DNA of 64,000 nucleotides from Gemmatimonadales bacterium. GTDB lineage: Bacteria > Gemmatimonadota > Gemmatimonadetes > Gemmatimonadales > GWC2-71-9. Of this stretch, positions 42,508 to 51,151 are shown in pieces; within the stretch, counting starts at the first letter, position 1, and every line of letters starts with the position of its first letter. The notes under the pieces were generated by a model. The model was not told the DNA's origin. It worked only from the letters and a program-made list of their open reading frames with translations, and searched no databases. The stretch lies in assembly GCA_036265815.1 (NCBI GenBank), contig DATAOI010000044.1:1-64000 (forward strand), given 5' to 3'. A program made the position numbers and the translations under genes.

Positions 42508-43227
42508 ATGCGCATCCTGATCGGCACCAGCGGGTGGTCGTACAAGGAGTGGAAGGGCTCGCTCTATCCCGCCGACCTCCCCGCGGACGGCATGCTCCGC
42601 CACTACGCCACGCGCTTTCCCACGGTCGAGATCAACAACTCGTTCTACCGGATTCCCAAGGAGAAGGTGCTGCTGGAGTGGGCGGAGCAGGTGCCCCCGG
42701 AGTTCCGCTTCGTGCTCAAGGCGTCGCGGCGGATCACCCACATCAACCGGCTCACCGACGAGGACGGCTCGTTGGGGTATTTCCTCCGAACCGCCAACGT
42801 GCTGGGCGAGAAGCTGGGGCCGACGTTGTTTCAGTGCCCGCCATCGCTCAAGAAGGATGTGGCCCGGCTGCGCGAGTTTATCGCTCTGGTGCCGCGGACG
42901 TGGCGCGCCGCCTTCGAGTTTCGTCACGCCTCGTGGTTCGACGACGAGGTGTACGATGCGCTTCGGGGACACGATATGGCGCTGGTCACGGCGGAGGAGG
43001 ACGACGAGCCGTCCACGCCGCTGGTGCCGACGTCGGGATGGGGCTATCTGCGGCTCCGTCGGACCGTGTACTCGGAGGACGAGCTCACGGAGTGGCTCGA
43101 GCGGATCGAGGCCCAGCCCTGGCAGGAGGCGTTCGTCTTCCTCAAGCACGATGAGGAGAACAAGGCGGGCCCGGACGCTGCGATACGGCTGGTGGGAAAA
43201 GTCTCCAGCGGACTGGAGCATCGGTGA
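42508..43227 (+). CDS. DUF72 (YecE-like) TIM-barrel protein
   Basis: This 239-aa protein has the DUF72 pattern: MRILIGTSGWSYKEWKGSLYP at the start, FPTVEINNSFYRIP, PPEFRFVLKASRRITHINRL, FEFRHASWF and a C-terminal GWGYLRLRR. The family folds as a TIM barrel; activity is not established, though ties to DNA repair or Fe-S/ RNA processes have been proposed. It starts 2 bases after the MerR/TPR gene. Proximity to Ku and LigD is a recurring theme worth noting. Confidence 0.93.
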   Translation: MRILIGTSGWSYKEWKGSLYPADLPADGMLRHYATRFPTVEINNSFYRIPKEKVLLEWAEQVPPEFRFVLKASRRITHINRLTDEDGSLGYFLRTANVLGEKLGPTLFQCPPSLKKDVARLREFIALVPRTWRAAFEFRHASWFDDEVYDALRGHDMALVTAEEDDEPSTPLVPTSGWGYLRLRRTVYSEDELTEWLERIEAQPWQEAFVFLKHDEENKAGPDAAIRLVGKVSSGLEHR

Positions 43228-43495
43228 TGACGCCACGCGCCGAGCGGGAGTGCCAGATTTTGCAACCTCTGGCGACCGGTCGCCTTGGTGTCCACATTGA
43301 TTTTGGCGGAGCCGGGGAATACCATTGCGTGCCGACCTGGTACGTCGCTGGAGTCTGCTCCGCCGACCAGGTCGTCCAAATCCTGCCCCGGCATACCCGG
43401 GCACGGCATCTCCGCCACGGGTAGCTCTGCCAGGGCCCCAGCGTCTCGCATCGCGACGCGCTGGCCTGCGTCCCCTGCCGTGGAGACTTCCCCCC

Positions 43496-44938
43496 ATGAG
43501 TCCCCGATTCACCCTTCTGGCTCTTACGGGCCTGCTCGCCCTCGGTGCCTGTACCGAGGAGCCGACCGAGCCCGCCAATCCGTCCTCTCCGTCGCCCGCC
43601 GTATCCACCAGCTCAGGCATGGTGGCCATCAACGTGGTGCTCAAGGCCAAGCCCACCAGCGCGCAGCTCGCCCAGCTCAACGCGCTGGGCCAGGTCAAGC
43701 ACCAGTTCACTGAGATCAACGGCCTGACCATGGCAGCGAGGGGGAGCCAGCTGGCCGCGGTCCGGGCGCTGTCGTTCGTGAAGGGCGCGGCCATCGATCA
43801 GGATCTCGATTTCGGCCCCCATACGGATCTGGTACCGGTGAGCGACCTGACCAGTGGCTTCAGCACCTGGAACCAGGATGCGATCAACGCGACGGTCGCG
43901 CCCATCTCCAATGCCCGTGCCGTCTCCCAGACCGGCGAGGGGGTGTACGTCGGGATCCTCGACACCGGGCTGCTGAACACCTGGCCGCAGTACTTCCCGC
44001 AGGAACGCATCGCGACGCAGTACGCCCGGACGTTCCTGGGAGGTGGTGCTGCGGACCTCGGCGCAATCACTTCTCCGGGCGGCGACTCCTGGCAGCACGA
44101 CAAGTGCGCCCACGGCACGGCGACCACCAGTGAGATCCTGGGATATCAAATCTCCGGCGTCTTCTTCCAGGGAACCGCACCCAAGGCGACCATCATCCCT
44201 GTGCAGCTCCACTCCGAGGGCAGCATCAATTCAGCGAACCGGCCTTGCCCCTTCTCCGACGCGGTGGCCGCCGCCGGGCTCCTCTACTTCGCGCAGCTCA
44301 AGATGGGACCGCTGGCGGGTCAGCCCCTGGTGGTGAACAACAGCTGGGGAAGCAGCTCGCCTGATCCGCTGACCCAGGCGGCGGTCGACTTCGCGCTCGC
44401 TCACGGCGTATTGCTGGTGTTCTCGGCCGGCAACGCGGGGGATTCCGGCATGAGCTATCCGGGCGCCTTGCCGCAGGTGATCTCGGCCGCGGCGAGCGGA
44501 TGGATCGAGGAATGGACCAGTGATACCTGGTGGTTTGCCACCGATGTCGCCGATCCGACCGATCCAGAGGACTTCTACATTGTCGATTTCTCCAGCCGCC
44601 AGAAATCAGGGCAGGACCTCGACGTCGCGGCGCCGGGCAGCTGGGTGCTGGCTCCGTTCCAGCTCCAGCGGGGGCATGCGGATTATTTCTTCCTGGGTGG
44701 AACCTCCTTCGCCGCTCCGGAAGTGACTGGTACCGTCGCGCTGATGTTGCAGAAGAACCCCGCGCTTACCGAGGCGCAGGCGGAGACGGCGATCGAGAAC
44801 TCGGCCGTCCCCCTGGGGCCGGGATGCCGGGATGTCATCGATCCGAACACCGGGACGGCTAGGGAGATCTGCTGGGAGGCGGACGCCACGGGCGCCGGGC
44901 TGCTTGACGCGGCCGCGGCGGTCGCAGCGACGCCATAG
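43496..44938 (+). CDS. Subtilisin-like (S8) serine protease, lipoprotein
   Basis: This 480-aa protease has a lipoprotein signal (MSPRFTLLALTGLLALGAC), a propeptide of inhibitor-I9 type (VAINVVLKAKPTSAQLAQLNALG), and a subtilase catalytic domain with Asp156 in ILDTG, His206 in CAHGTAT and Ser404 in GGTSFAAPEVTG, plus the oxyanion Asn in VVNNSWG. It should be tethered to the envelope and secreted in an inactive form. Several Cys pairs and a long loop between His and Ser fit secreted subtilases. The start at 43496 is chosen for its signal peptide. A hairpin terminator follows. Confidence 0.93.
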   Translation: MSPRFTLLALTGLLALGACTEEPTEPANPSSPSPAVSTSSGMVAINVVLKAKPTSAQLAQLNALGQVKHQFTEINGLTMAARGSQLAAVRALSFVKGAAIDQDLDFGPHTDLVPVSDLTSGFSTWNQDAINATVAPISNARAVSQTGEGVYVGILDTGLLNTWPQYFPQERIATQYARTFLGGGAADLGAITSPGGDSWQHDKCAHGTATTSEILGYQISGVFFQGTAPKATIIPVQLHSEGSINSANRPCPFSDAVAAAGLLYFAQLKMGPLAGQPLVVNNSWGSSSPDPLTQAAVDFALAHGVLLVFSAGNAGDSGMSYPGALPQVISAAASGWIEEWTSDTWWFATDVADPTDPEDFYIVDFSSRQKSGQDLDVAAPGSWVLAPFQLQRGHADYFFLGGTSFAAPEVTGTVALMLQKNPALTEAQAETAIENSAVPLGPGCRDVIDPNTGTAREICWEADATGAGLLDAAAAVAATP

Positions 44939-44979
44939 CGGCACTCTCACCATATCATAGCAGCATCTGCATCGAGATC

Positions 44980-45013
44980 GGGCCGGCCGCGGCGACATGG
45001 CTGCGGTCGGCCC
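44980..45013 (+). terminator. Hairpin terminator after the subtilase gene
   Basis: The arms GGGCCGGCCGC and GCGGTCGGCCC pair over 11 positions with one G-U and a 12-base loop, 42 bases after the subtilase stop. It is followed by GTCTCATCTG. The loop is longer than in typical intrinsic terminators and the U-tract is weak. Confidence 0.5.
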
Positions 45014-45079
45014 GTCTCATCTGCGAGCGTCAGAGCTTCAGCCGGTCCTGGCCGGTGCCGAATCATCCAGGGGACATCT

Positions 45080-48000
45080 ATGTTTCCCGCCGATGCCCAT
45101 CCTCCACGTCCGCCCCCGCCTCCCGAGTCGTCCGTGATCGTTCTCGCCCTGCTTGCCCTGCAGACCAGCGACCCGGAACCCAAGGCCTCCTACTGGCAGC
45201 AAGAGGTGGCCTACCAGATCACGGCGCGTCTGGATGAGCCGAGCGGCGTGCTCGCGGGACACGAGGTGGTGCGCTACCTGAACCGCTCGCCCGATACCCT
45301 CACCAGCTTCTCCCTTCACCTCTATCTCAATGCCTTCCGCCCCGGCTCCCGCTGGGCGGATGCGGACTCGGTCGAGGGAAGACGTCGCTTCAACGACCTT
45401 CGGGAGCCGGACTTCGCCTTCAACCACGTGCGGAACGTGCGGATCATGGGTGCCCGGGCCGAGCCGGTCTACCCGTTCGCGCCGGACAGCACGATCGTGC
45501 GGTTCGCGCTGCCGCGGCCGCTCGCGCCCGGCGATTCGATGACGGTCGAGCTCGGCTGGGATGCGCGCCCGTCGACGGTTCCGCGGCGTCAGGGCCGGGA
45601 GGGGCGGCGCTTCGACTTCGCCCAGTGGTACCCCAAGGTGGTGGTCTACGACCGCCACGGTTGGGAGGAGCATCCGCTGTATCCGGCCGGCGAGTTCTAC
45701 GGCGAGTTCGGCAGCTTCCTGGTGGACCTCGACGTTCCCCAGGATCAGGTAGTGGGTGCCACGGGCGTCCCGGTCTGCGGCGACCCCGGATGGGAGCGGG
45801 CGAATCGGGCCCCGGCAGCTCCGGTCGACTACCAGCGCGACTACTACGGCGCCACCACACCGGCTGCCGACGCCTGCGACGGCGCCGCGGCCGGCCGGAA
45901 GAAGATCCGGTGGTACGCGGAGCGCGTGCACCATTTCGCGATGTCGCTCAATCCGAGCTACCGCTACGAGGGCGGGCACTTCGGCAACGTCGCCGTGCAC
46001 GTGCTCTACCAGCCGGGGGACGAAGCAAGCTGGGGCAACGGGATCGCCGTCAAACGCACCCAGACCGCGCTCGCCTGGCTCGATCAGTTGTACGGGCCGT
46101 TCGGCTGGCCCCAGATCACCAACGTGCACCGGATCGAGGGGGGCGGCACCGAATTCCCCATGATGATCCATAACGGATCGGCCGAGCAGGGGCTCATCGT
46201 GCACGAGCTGGGACACAACTACACGATGGGTCTCCTGGCCAACAACGAGTGGCGCGAGGGATGGCTGGACGAGGGCTTCACCAGCTTTCAGACCAACTGG
46301 TTCTGGGAGACGATGGGCCGTCCCAGCAGCTATCCCTCGAGCGAAGCAGAGATCCTGGACCTCGATCTGGACGATTATTCCGAGCCCCCCAGCCTGGTAG
46401 CGGAGGACTATCGGGACTTCAGCTCCTACAACCTGGCGATCTACAGCCGGGGGGAGCTCTTCTTCCAGCAGCTCCGCTACATCGTGGGCGACGCCACCAT
46501 GCACCGGATCCTCCAGGCGTTCTACGATCGGTGGAAATACCGGCACGTGGACGAGGCCGCCTTCCGGGAGGTGGCCGAGGAGGTGTCGGGACAGGACCTT
46601 TCGACCTTCTTCGCCCAGTGGCTGCACACGACGGAGCTCTACGACTACGCCGTCGGCCGGGTGCAGAAAGAGCAGAGGGTCGATGGCTGGGTGACCCGGG
46701 TGGAAGTCGTGCGCAAGGCGCCAGGCCGGATTCCGGTCGAGGTGGCGGTGATCGCCCAGCACGACACCGCACTGGTCCGGACGGAAGGACTGGCCGAGCG
46801 GGAGTGGGTCGAGATTCCGACCCGGAGCCGGCCGCGGGAGGTGCTGGTGGACCCGCGCGTGCTGACCCATGACTGGAACATGCTGAACAATCGCCACTGG
46901 CTCGGCTTCGGGTTTTCCACCGTCACGGCGTATCCGCCGGCCACCGACGTGTACTTCCATCGCTACTTCAGCACCCGGAGCCGCCGTGACCGGATGACTC
47001 TCGGTCTCCAGCCCACGGTCTGGTACAACGACGCCGGCGGGGTCACGCTCGGTGTCCGGGGCAGGGACGATTACCTGGGCCGCTTCGAGCAGGGGGTCTT
47101 GCTGCTCACCCGGGGCACCGGATGGGGAGTCGATGATGGAGTGGAGCACCTGGACGTCCTGCTGCGGGCCCGCAACCCGGTGTTCCTCCGCGGCCCGGGG
47201 GTTTCTCAGACTCTCGATCTGTTCAGAATCGAGGGCCGCTACGGCCTCCTCGCCAAGACGGAGCGCCGCCGCCGTGCCCACCTCGCGTTCGGGCCCACCT
47301 GGTCCCAGGACCTGAGCCTGCAGTGGGTGCATCCGGATGATTTCCGCTACCTCGATCGTGGCCTCTACGAGGATGTCGGTACGGTGGAGCTGCAGGTCGG
47401 TGGAGGAGTGACCACCGAGGCGGGCAACTGGCAGCTTGCCGGGCACACCTCGGTCGGCGGTGGGCTGGCCTACAACCGTGCCGGTCTCGCGGCGAGCGGC
47501 CGGACCGACCTGGACCCGTTCTACTTCCGGGGTGCGCTGGAGGGAACCGCGCGGCGGGCGTTCGGCCGGAGAATGAGCCTGGGCGCGCGGGCCTTCGCCG
47601 GTGTGGCGGGCGGCGGGGACGAGGCGCCCAAGCAGCGGCAGGTCTACTTCCAGGGGGCCGATCCGCTTGCCGTGCTGGAGAACCCGTTCCTCCGCTCGCG
47701 CGGCGCGCTGCTGGTGGGTGACGACATGCACTACCAGGCGCCCGGCGGCGCCGGCGTGCGGGGGGTTGACCCGCGGATCTCCACCGCGGCCATCATCGCG
47801 CTGAACCTGGAGCTCGAGCGCACCGTCGTGGCCCGGCCCGCCGCGCGGCTCTTCAGCCGGATCGCGCTCGCGGGGTTCACCGATCTGTCGCAGGCGATCG
47901 GTGGCTCCGCTCAGCCGCTCCTGGGCGACCGCATCCGTTTTCTGGCCGACGCCGGCGTCGGCCTCCGGGCCGAGCATCGCATCGGCGACACCCGCTTCAC

Positions 48001-48115
48001 CACCCGGCTCGACCTGCCGCTGTTCGTGAGCCGGCCCGCGCTCGCCCAGGACCGCGCGCCCGGCGACGATCAGCTGGCGTTTCGCTGGATGTTCAGCTTC
48101 CAACCGGAGTTCTGA
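45080..48115 (+). CDS. M1-family metallopeptidase, large exported form
   Basis: This 1011-aa protein is a gluzincin: zinc motif HELGH (His375, Glu376, His379) with the third ligand Glu398 in GWLDEGF, exactly 18 residues later. The exopeptidase signature is GGTEFPMMIH in place of GAMEN, a known variant. Before it lies a beta-sandwich N-domain (TARLDEPSGVLAGHEVVRYLNRSPDTLTSFSLHLYLNAF). After residue 640 comes a C-terminal half of beta-strand pattern with alternating Gly and aromatic residues ending in FMFSFQPEF, reminiscent of an outer-membrane barrel. The N-terminus (Pro-rich then VIVLALLALQ) is only a weak signal peptide. Substrate unknown. Confidence 0.9.
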   Translation: MFPADAHPPRPPPPPESSVIVLALLALQTSDPEPKASYWQQEVAYQITARLDEPSGVLAGHEVVRYLNRSPDTLTSFSLHLYLNAFRPGSRWADADSVEGRRRFNDLREPDFAFNHVRNVRIMGARAEPVYPFAPDSTIVRFALPRPLAPGDSMTVELGWDARPSTVPRRQGREGRRFDFAQWYPKVVVYDRHGWEEHPLYPAGEFYGEFGSFLVDLDVPQDQVVGATGVPVCGDPGWERANRAPAAPVDYQRDYYGATTPAADACDGAAAGRKKIRWYAERVHHFAMSLNPSYRYEGGHFGNVAVHVLYQPGDEASWGNGIAVKRTQTALAWLDQLYGPFGWPQITNVHRIEGGGTEFPMMIHNGSAEQGLIVHELGHNYTMGLLANNEWREGWLDEGFTSFQTNWFWETMGRPSSYPSSEAEILDLDLDDYSEPPSLVAEDYRDFSSYNLAIYSRGELFFQQLRYIVGDATMHRILQAFYDRWKYRHVDEAAFREVAEEVSGQDLSTFFAQWLHTTELYDYAVGRVQKEQRVDGWVTRVEVVRKAPGRIPVEVAVIAQHDTALVRTEGLAEREWVEIPTRSRPREVLVDPRVLTHDWNMLNNRHWLGFGFSTVTAYPPATDVYFHRYFSTRSRRDRMTLGLQPTVWYNDAGGVTLGVRGRDDYLGRFEQGVLLLTRGTGWGVDDGVEHLDVLLRARNPVFLRGPGVSQTLDLFRIEGRYGLLAKTERRRRAHLAFGPTWSQDLSLQWVHPDDFRYLDRGLYEDVGTVELQVGGGVTTEAGNWQLAGHTSVGGGLAYNRAGLAASGRTDLDPFYFRGALEGTARRAFGRRMSLGARAFAGVAGGGDEAPKQRQVYFQGADPLAVLENPFLRSRGALLVGDDMHYQAPGGAGVRGVDPRISTAAIIALNLELERTVVARPAARLFSRIALAGFTDLSQAIGGSAQPLLGDRIRFLADAGVGLRAEHRIGDTRFTTRLDLPLFVSRPALAQDRAPGDDQLAFRWMFSFQPEF

Positions 48116-48191
48116 GCCGCCGCGAAGCCCCGGCCCGCCTATATTTCTGCGCTGCCGCATTGCCATTCCCTGCCGCGTCCGTGGAGGCCAA

Positions 48192-48542
48192 GTGCCCGAC
48201 GTACCATATCGAGTGGACAAGCCCTGGGGCTACGAGCTGGTCTGGGCCAGGACCGATCGCTATGTAGGGAAGATCCTGCACGTCGAGGCGGGGCACGTGC
48301 TCAGCCTGCAATACCACAACTTCAAGGACGAGACGATGCACGTCCTCGCGGGCGAGCTGCTGCTGCGCACCCAGCCGGACGAAGAGCTGGTGGAGCGCCG
48401 GTTTCGCGCCGGCGAGTCGGTGCGCATCCTTCCCAAGCTGATCCACCAGATCGAGGCGGTGGTGGACAGCGACGTGCTCGAGGCGTCGACCCCGGAGCTC
48501 GACGATCTCGTGCGACTCCAGGACCGATACGGACGAGGCTGA
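48192..48542 (+). CDS. Cupin, mannose-6-phosphate isomerase type II-like
   Basis: This 116-aa single-domain cupin begins YRVDKPWGYELVWARTDRYVGKILHVEAGHVLSLQYHNFKDETMHVLAGELLL, the pattern of the C-terminal half of type II phosphomannose isomerase/GDP-mannose pyrophosphorylase proteins. Metal ligands of the cupin are seen in QYHNFKDETMHVL and ILPKLIHQIEAV. It starts at GTG 48192 and ends one base before a nucleotidyltransferase gene, whose product may supply the sugar-nucleotide. Catalysis versus simple sugar-phosphate binding is uncertain. Confidence 0.8.
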   Translation: MPDVPYRVDKPWGYELVWARTDRYVGKILHVEAGHVLSLQYHNFKDETMHVLAGELLLRTQPDEELVERRFRAGESVRILPKLIHQIEAVVDSDVLEASTPELDDLVRLQDRYGRG

Positions 48543-48543
48543 C

Positions 48544-49527
48544 ATGCAACTGATCATCCCGCTCGCTGGCAAGGGCACCCGGCTCCGGCCGCATACTCAT
48601 CTGACCCCCAAGCCCCTGCTGAAGGTGGCGGGCCGGCCGGTGATGGATTGGGTGATGGACCGGCTCGAGGGGCTGGAGGTGAGCGAGCTGATCTTCATCA
48701 CCGGCCACCTCAAGGAGCAGGTGGAGGCCTACGCCCGCGCGCGATACGCGATCCCCTCCCGGTTCATCGAGCAGAAGGTGCAGGACGGCACCGCCGGGGC
48801 GATCAACCTGGCCCGGCCGTACATCCGGGAGCCGGTGCTGATCATCTTCGTCGATACCGTGTTCGAGGCGGATCTCACGCTGATCAATCGGGCTGACGCG
48901 GACGGGATCATCTGGGCCAAGGAGGTGGAGGACTACCAGCGCTTCGGGGTGGTGGTGACCGACGCCCAGGGCTACATGACCCGGATCGTGGAGAAGCCGT
49001 CGACCCCGATCTCCAAGCTCGCCAACATCGGCCTGTATTACATCCGGGCGGTGGACAGCCTCTGGCAGGGCATCGATCACGTGCTGGCGCAACCCAAGAA
49101 CAAGGGCGAATATTTCCTCACCGACGCCTTCCAGTGGATGATCGAGCACGGCAAACGGATCCTGACCGCCGAGGTGGGCGGCTGGTACGACTGCGGCAAG
49201 CTGGACACACTGCTGGAGACCAACGAGATCCTGCTCCGGAAGGGCGCGGCCCGGCGGGTCGACTTCCCCGGGGTCGAGATCCGCGACCCGGTCTACATCG
49301 AGGACGGCGTCACCATCGAGCGGAGCACCATCGGCCCCAACGTCTCGCTGGAGCGGGGTACCACGGTGACCGACTGCCGGCTGACCAATACCATCGTGGG
49401 TCGGGACGCCACGCTGCGCCGGGCGGAGCTGGACGGCGCCATGCTCGGAAACAGCGTGGTGGTGGACGGCCTCCGGGGAAGCGCATCGCTGGCCGATCAT
49501 TCGGAGGTGACCGCTGCCGTCCGTTGA
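48544..49527 (+). CDS. Sugar-phosphate nucleotidyltransferase with hexapeptide tail
   Basis: This 327-aa enzyme has the NTP-transferase domain: LIIPLAGKGTRLRPHTHLTPKPLLKVAGRPV, the G-x-G-T/S-R-x-R-P-x-T signature and K for phosphate binding, then FVDTVFEADL, EYFLTDAFQWMIE, and WYDCGKLDTLLETN. The last 70 residues form left-handed beta-helix hexapeptide repeats (PVYIEDGVTIERSTIGPNVSLERGTTV). It should make a nucleotide-sugar such as dTDP- or GDP/UDP-sugar; which is not readable. It follows a cupin and precedes a DUF885 peptidase. Confidence 0.92.
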   Translation: MQLIIPLAGKGTRLRPHTHLTPKPLLKVAGRPVMDWVMDRLEGLEVSELIFITGHLKEQVEAYARARYAIPSRFIEQKVQDGTAGAINLARPYIREPVLIIFVDTVFEADLTLINRADADGIIWAKEVEDYQRFGVVVTDAQGYMTRIVEKPSTPISKLANIGLYYIRAVDSLWQGIDHVLAQPKNKGEYFLTDAFQWMIEHGKRILTAEVGGWYDCGKLDTLLETNEILLRKGAARRVDFPGVEIRDPVYIEDGVTIERSTIGPNVSLERGTTVTDCRLTNTIVGRDATLRRAELDGAMLGNSVVVDGLRGSASLADHSEVTAAVR

Positions 49528-51127
49528 CGCGCTCTGCCGGTCCTACCTGGACCTCAAGTATCACTTCGATCCCTCGGCCGCGAGCGCGGCCGGGCTGGTG
49601 ATCCATGACGCGCGTCTGGGGAGCTTCGATCCCCAGACCGTCCGGGAGTACCTCTCCGCACTCCGCTCGGTCTCCGGCGCGCTGGAGGAGCTGGATGTGG
49701 AGGAGGTGCAGGACGAGATCGACCGGACCGCGCTCCTGGGGGAGATCCGCAGCACCATCTCCCGGCTGGAGGTGGAGCGCCCCCAGGTGCGGAACCCGGG
49801 GTTCTGGCTGGCCCACCTGTTTCAGGCGCTCTATTCGGTGCTCGCCCGCCAGGACGCGGTCGGTCCCCGCGCACCCGCCGCGCTGGAGCGTCTGCAGGCC
49901 ATTCCCGGCTTCCTCGACGCGGCCCGCACCACGCTGGACGGACCGCCCATGGTCTTCGTCGACTCCGCGCTGGCGATGCTCGGGGGCGGGGGCGAGCTGG
50001 TGGTGCAGCTCGCGATGGCGATGGCCGGCGAGGCGCCCGATCTGCGCGAGCGGCTGCAGACGGCGGCGGCCGCCGCGCTCGAGAGCCTCAAGGCCTTCGG
50101 CGCGGCGCTCCGGGACGAGGTCGAGCCCCACCCCGATCCCCAGGCGTTCGCCATCGGGGAGGAGCAGTTCAGTCGCCGGCTGCACTTCGAGCACGCGCTC
50201 ACTTCGGGTGCGCCGGAGCTCTGGCGTTACGGCCTCCACCTGCAGGAGGAGACCGAGGCCCGGCTGGCCGAGCTGGCCGCGGCGATGGGCACGCGACCCT
50301 GGCGGGAGCTGGTGGACGAGCTCCGGGGCGATGCGCCGGCTCCGGACGATATTCTGGACGCCTACCGCGAGGAGCTCGACCGGGCGCACCGCTTCGTCCT
50401 CGAGCACGATCTGGTCACGACGCCGTCCGGCCCGGTCGAGGTGGTGCCCACGCCGGCGTTTCTGGCGTCGCTGGTGCCGTTCGCGGCGTACGAGCCGCCG
50501 CCGATCTACCTCGGCGCGCAGCACGGCCGTTTCTACGTCACGCGACCCGATCCGACGCTGCCGCCGGAGGCGTTCGCCCAGCAGCGGCGGGGCCACTGCC
50601 GGCACGCCATCGCCGCCATGGTGGCGCACGAGGCCTATCCCGGCCATCACCTGCAGCTGGTCACCGCCCAGGAGCTCGGCTCCGAGGTCCGGCGCCACCT
50701 CTGGACGCCGGTCATGGTCGAGGGCTGGGCGCTCTACTGCGAGCAGCTGATGGACGAGGCCGGCTACTACCGCACCGCGGAGGAGCGACTCTTCCAGCAG
50801 GTGAACCTGCTCTGGCGCGCGGTGCGGGTGGTGCTCGACGTCGGTCTGCACACCCGCGGGATGACGCCGCTCGAGGCCGTCGACTACATGGTGACCCACC
50901 TCCCCATCGAGCGCCGGAGCGCGGAGGCCGAGGTGCGCCGATACTGCGCGATGCCCACGTACCAGTTGTGCTACGCCGTCGGGCGGCGTGAGCTGCTGCG
51001 TCTGCGCGACGCGGTCCGCCAGCTCGCGGGCGCCGACTTCAACCCGAAGCGCTTCCACGATACGGTGCTCGCCTACGGCGGGCTGCCCGTCTCTCTCGCC
51101 CGCTGGGGCATGGCTCTCGCCGAGTAG
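49514..51127 (+). CDS. DUF885 family secreted-type metallopeptidase, possibly CTG-initiated
   Basis: This protein (537 aa from CTG 49514; 509 aa from GTG 49598) contains the DUF885 metal site HEAYPGHHLQL in the second half, with RRGHCRHAIAAMVAHEAYPGHH and GWALYCEQLM, which are typical. The region between the TGA at 49508 and GTG 49598 has no ATG, GTG or TTG in frame upstream, yet encodes residues (CRSYLDLKYHFDPSAASAAGL) that look like the natural N-terminus of the family. CTG at 49514 has GGAGG with a 6-base gap; the GTG has no site. So non-canonical initiation is proposed. It overlaps the nucleotidyltransferase end. Confidence 0.85.
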   Translation: MPSVDALCRSYLDLKYHFDPSAASAAGLVIHDARLGSFDPQTVREYLSALRSVSGALEELDVEEVQDEIDRTALLGEIRSTISRLEVERPQVRNPGFWLAHLFQALYSVLARQDAVGPRAPAALERLQAIPGFLDAARTTLDGPPMVFVDSALAMLGGGGELVVQLAMAMAGEAPDLRERLQTAAAAALESLKAFGAALRDEVEPHPDPQAFAIGEEQFSRRLHFEHALTSGAPELWRYGLHLQEETEARLAELAAAMGTRPWRELVDELRGDAPAPDDILDAYREELDRAHRFVLEHDLVTTPSGPVEVVPTPAFLASLVPFAAYEPPPIYLGAQHGRFYVTRPDPTLPPEAFAQQRRGHCRHAIAAMVAHEAYPGHHLQLVTAQELGSEVRRHLWTPVMVEGWALYCEQLMDEAGYYRTAEERLFQQVNLLWRAVRVVLDVGLHTRGMTPLEAVDYMVTHLPIERRSAEAEVRRYCAMPTYQLCYAVGRRELLRLRDAVRQLAGADFNPKRFHDTVLAYGGLPVSLARWGMALAE

Positions 51128-51151
51128 CGCGGGAACGGAGGAGGAGCGCGG

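Noticed and set aside
45038-48220. A very long open frame on the minus strand opposite the M1 peptidase
   Set aside because: It has low-complexity Arg/Gly/Ala-rich content without domains and mirrors a GC-rich gene; the plus-strand frame has a full zinc site and domain structure.
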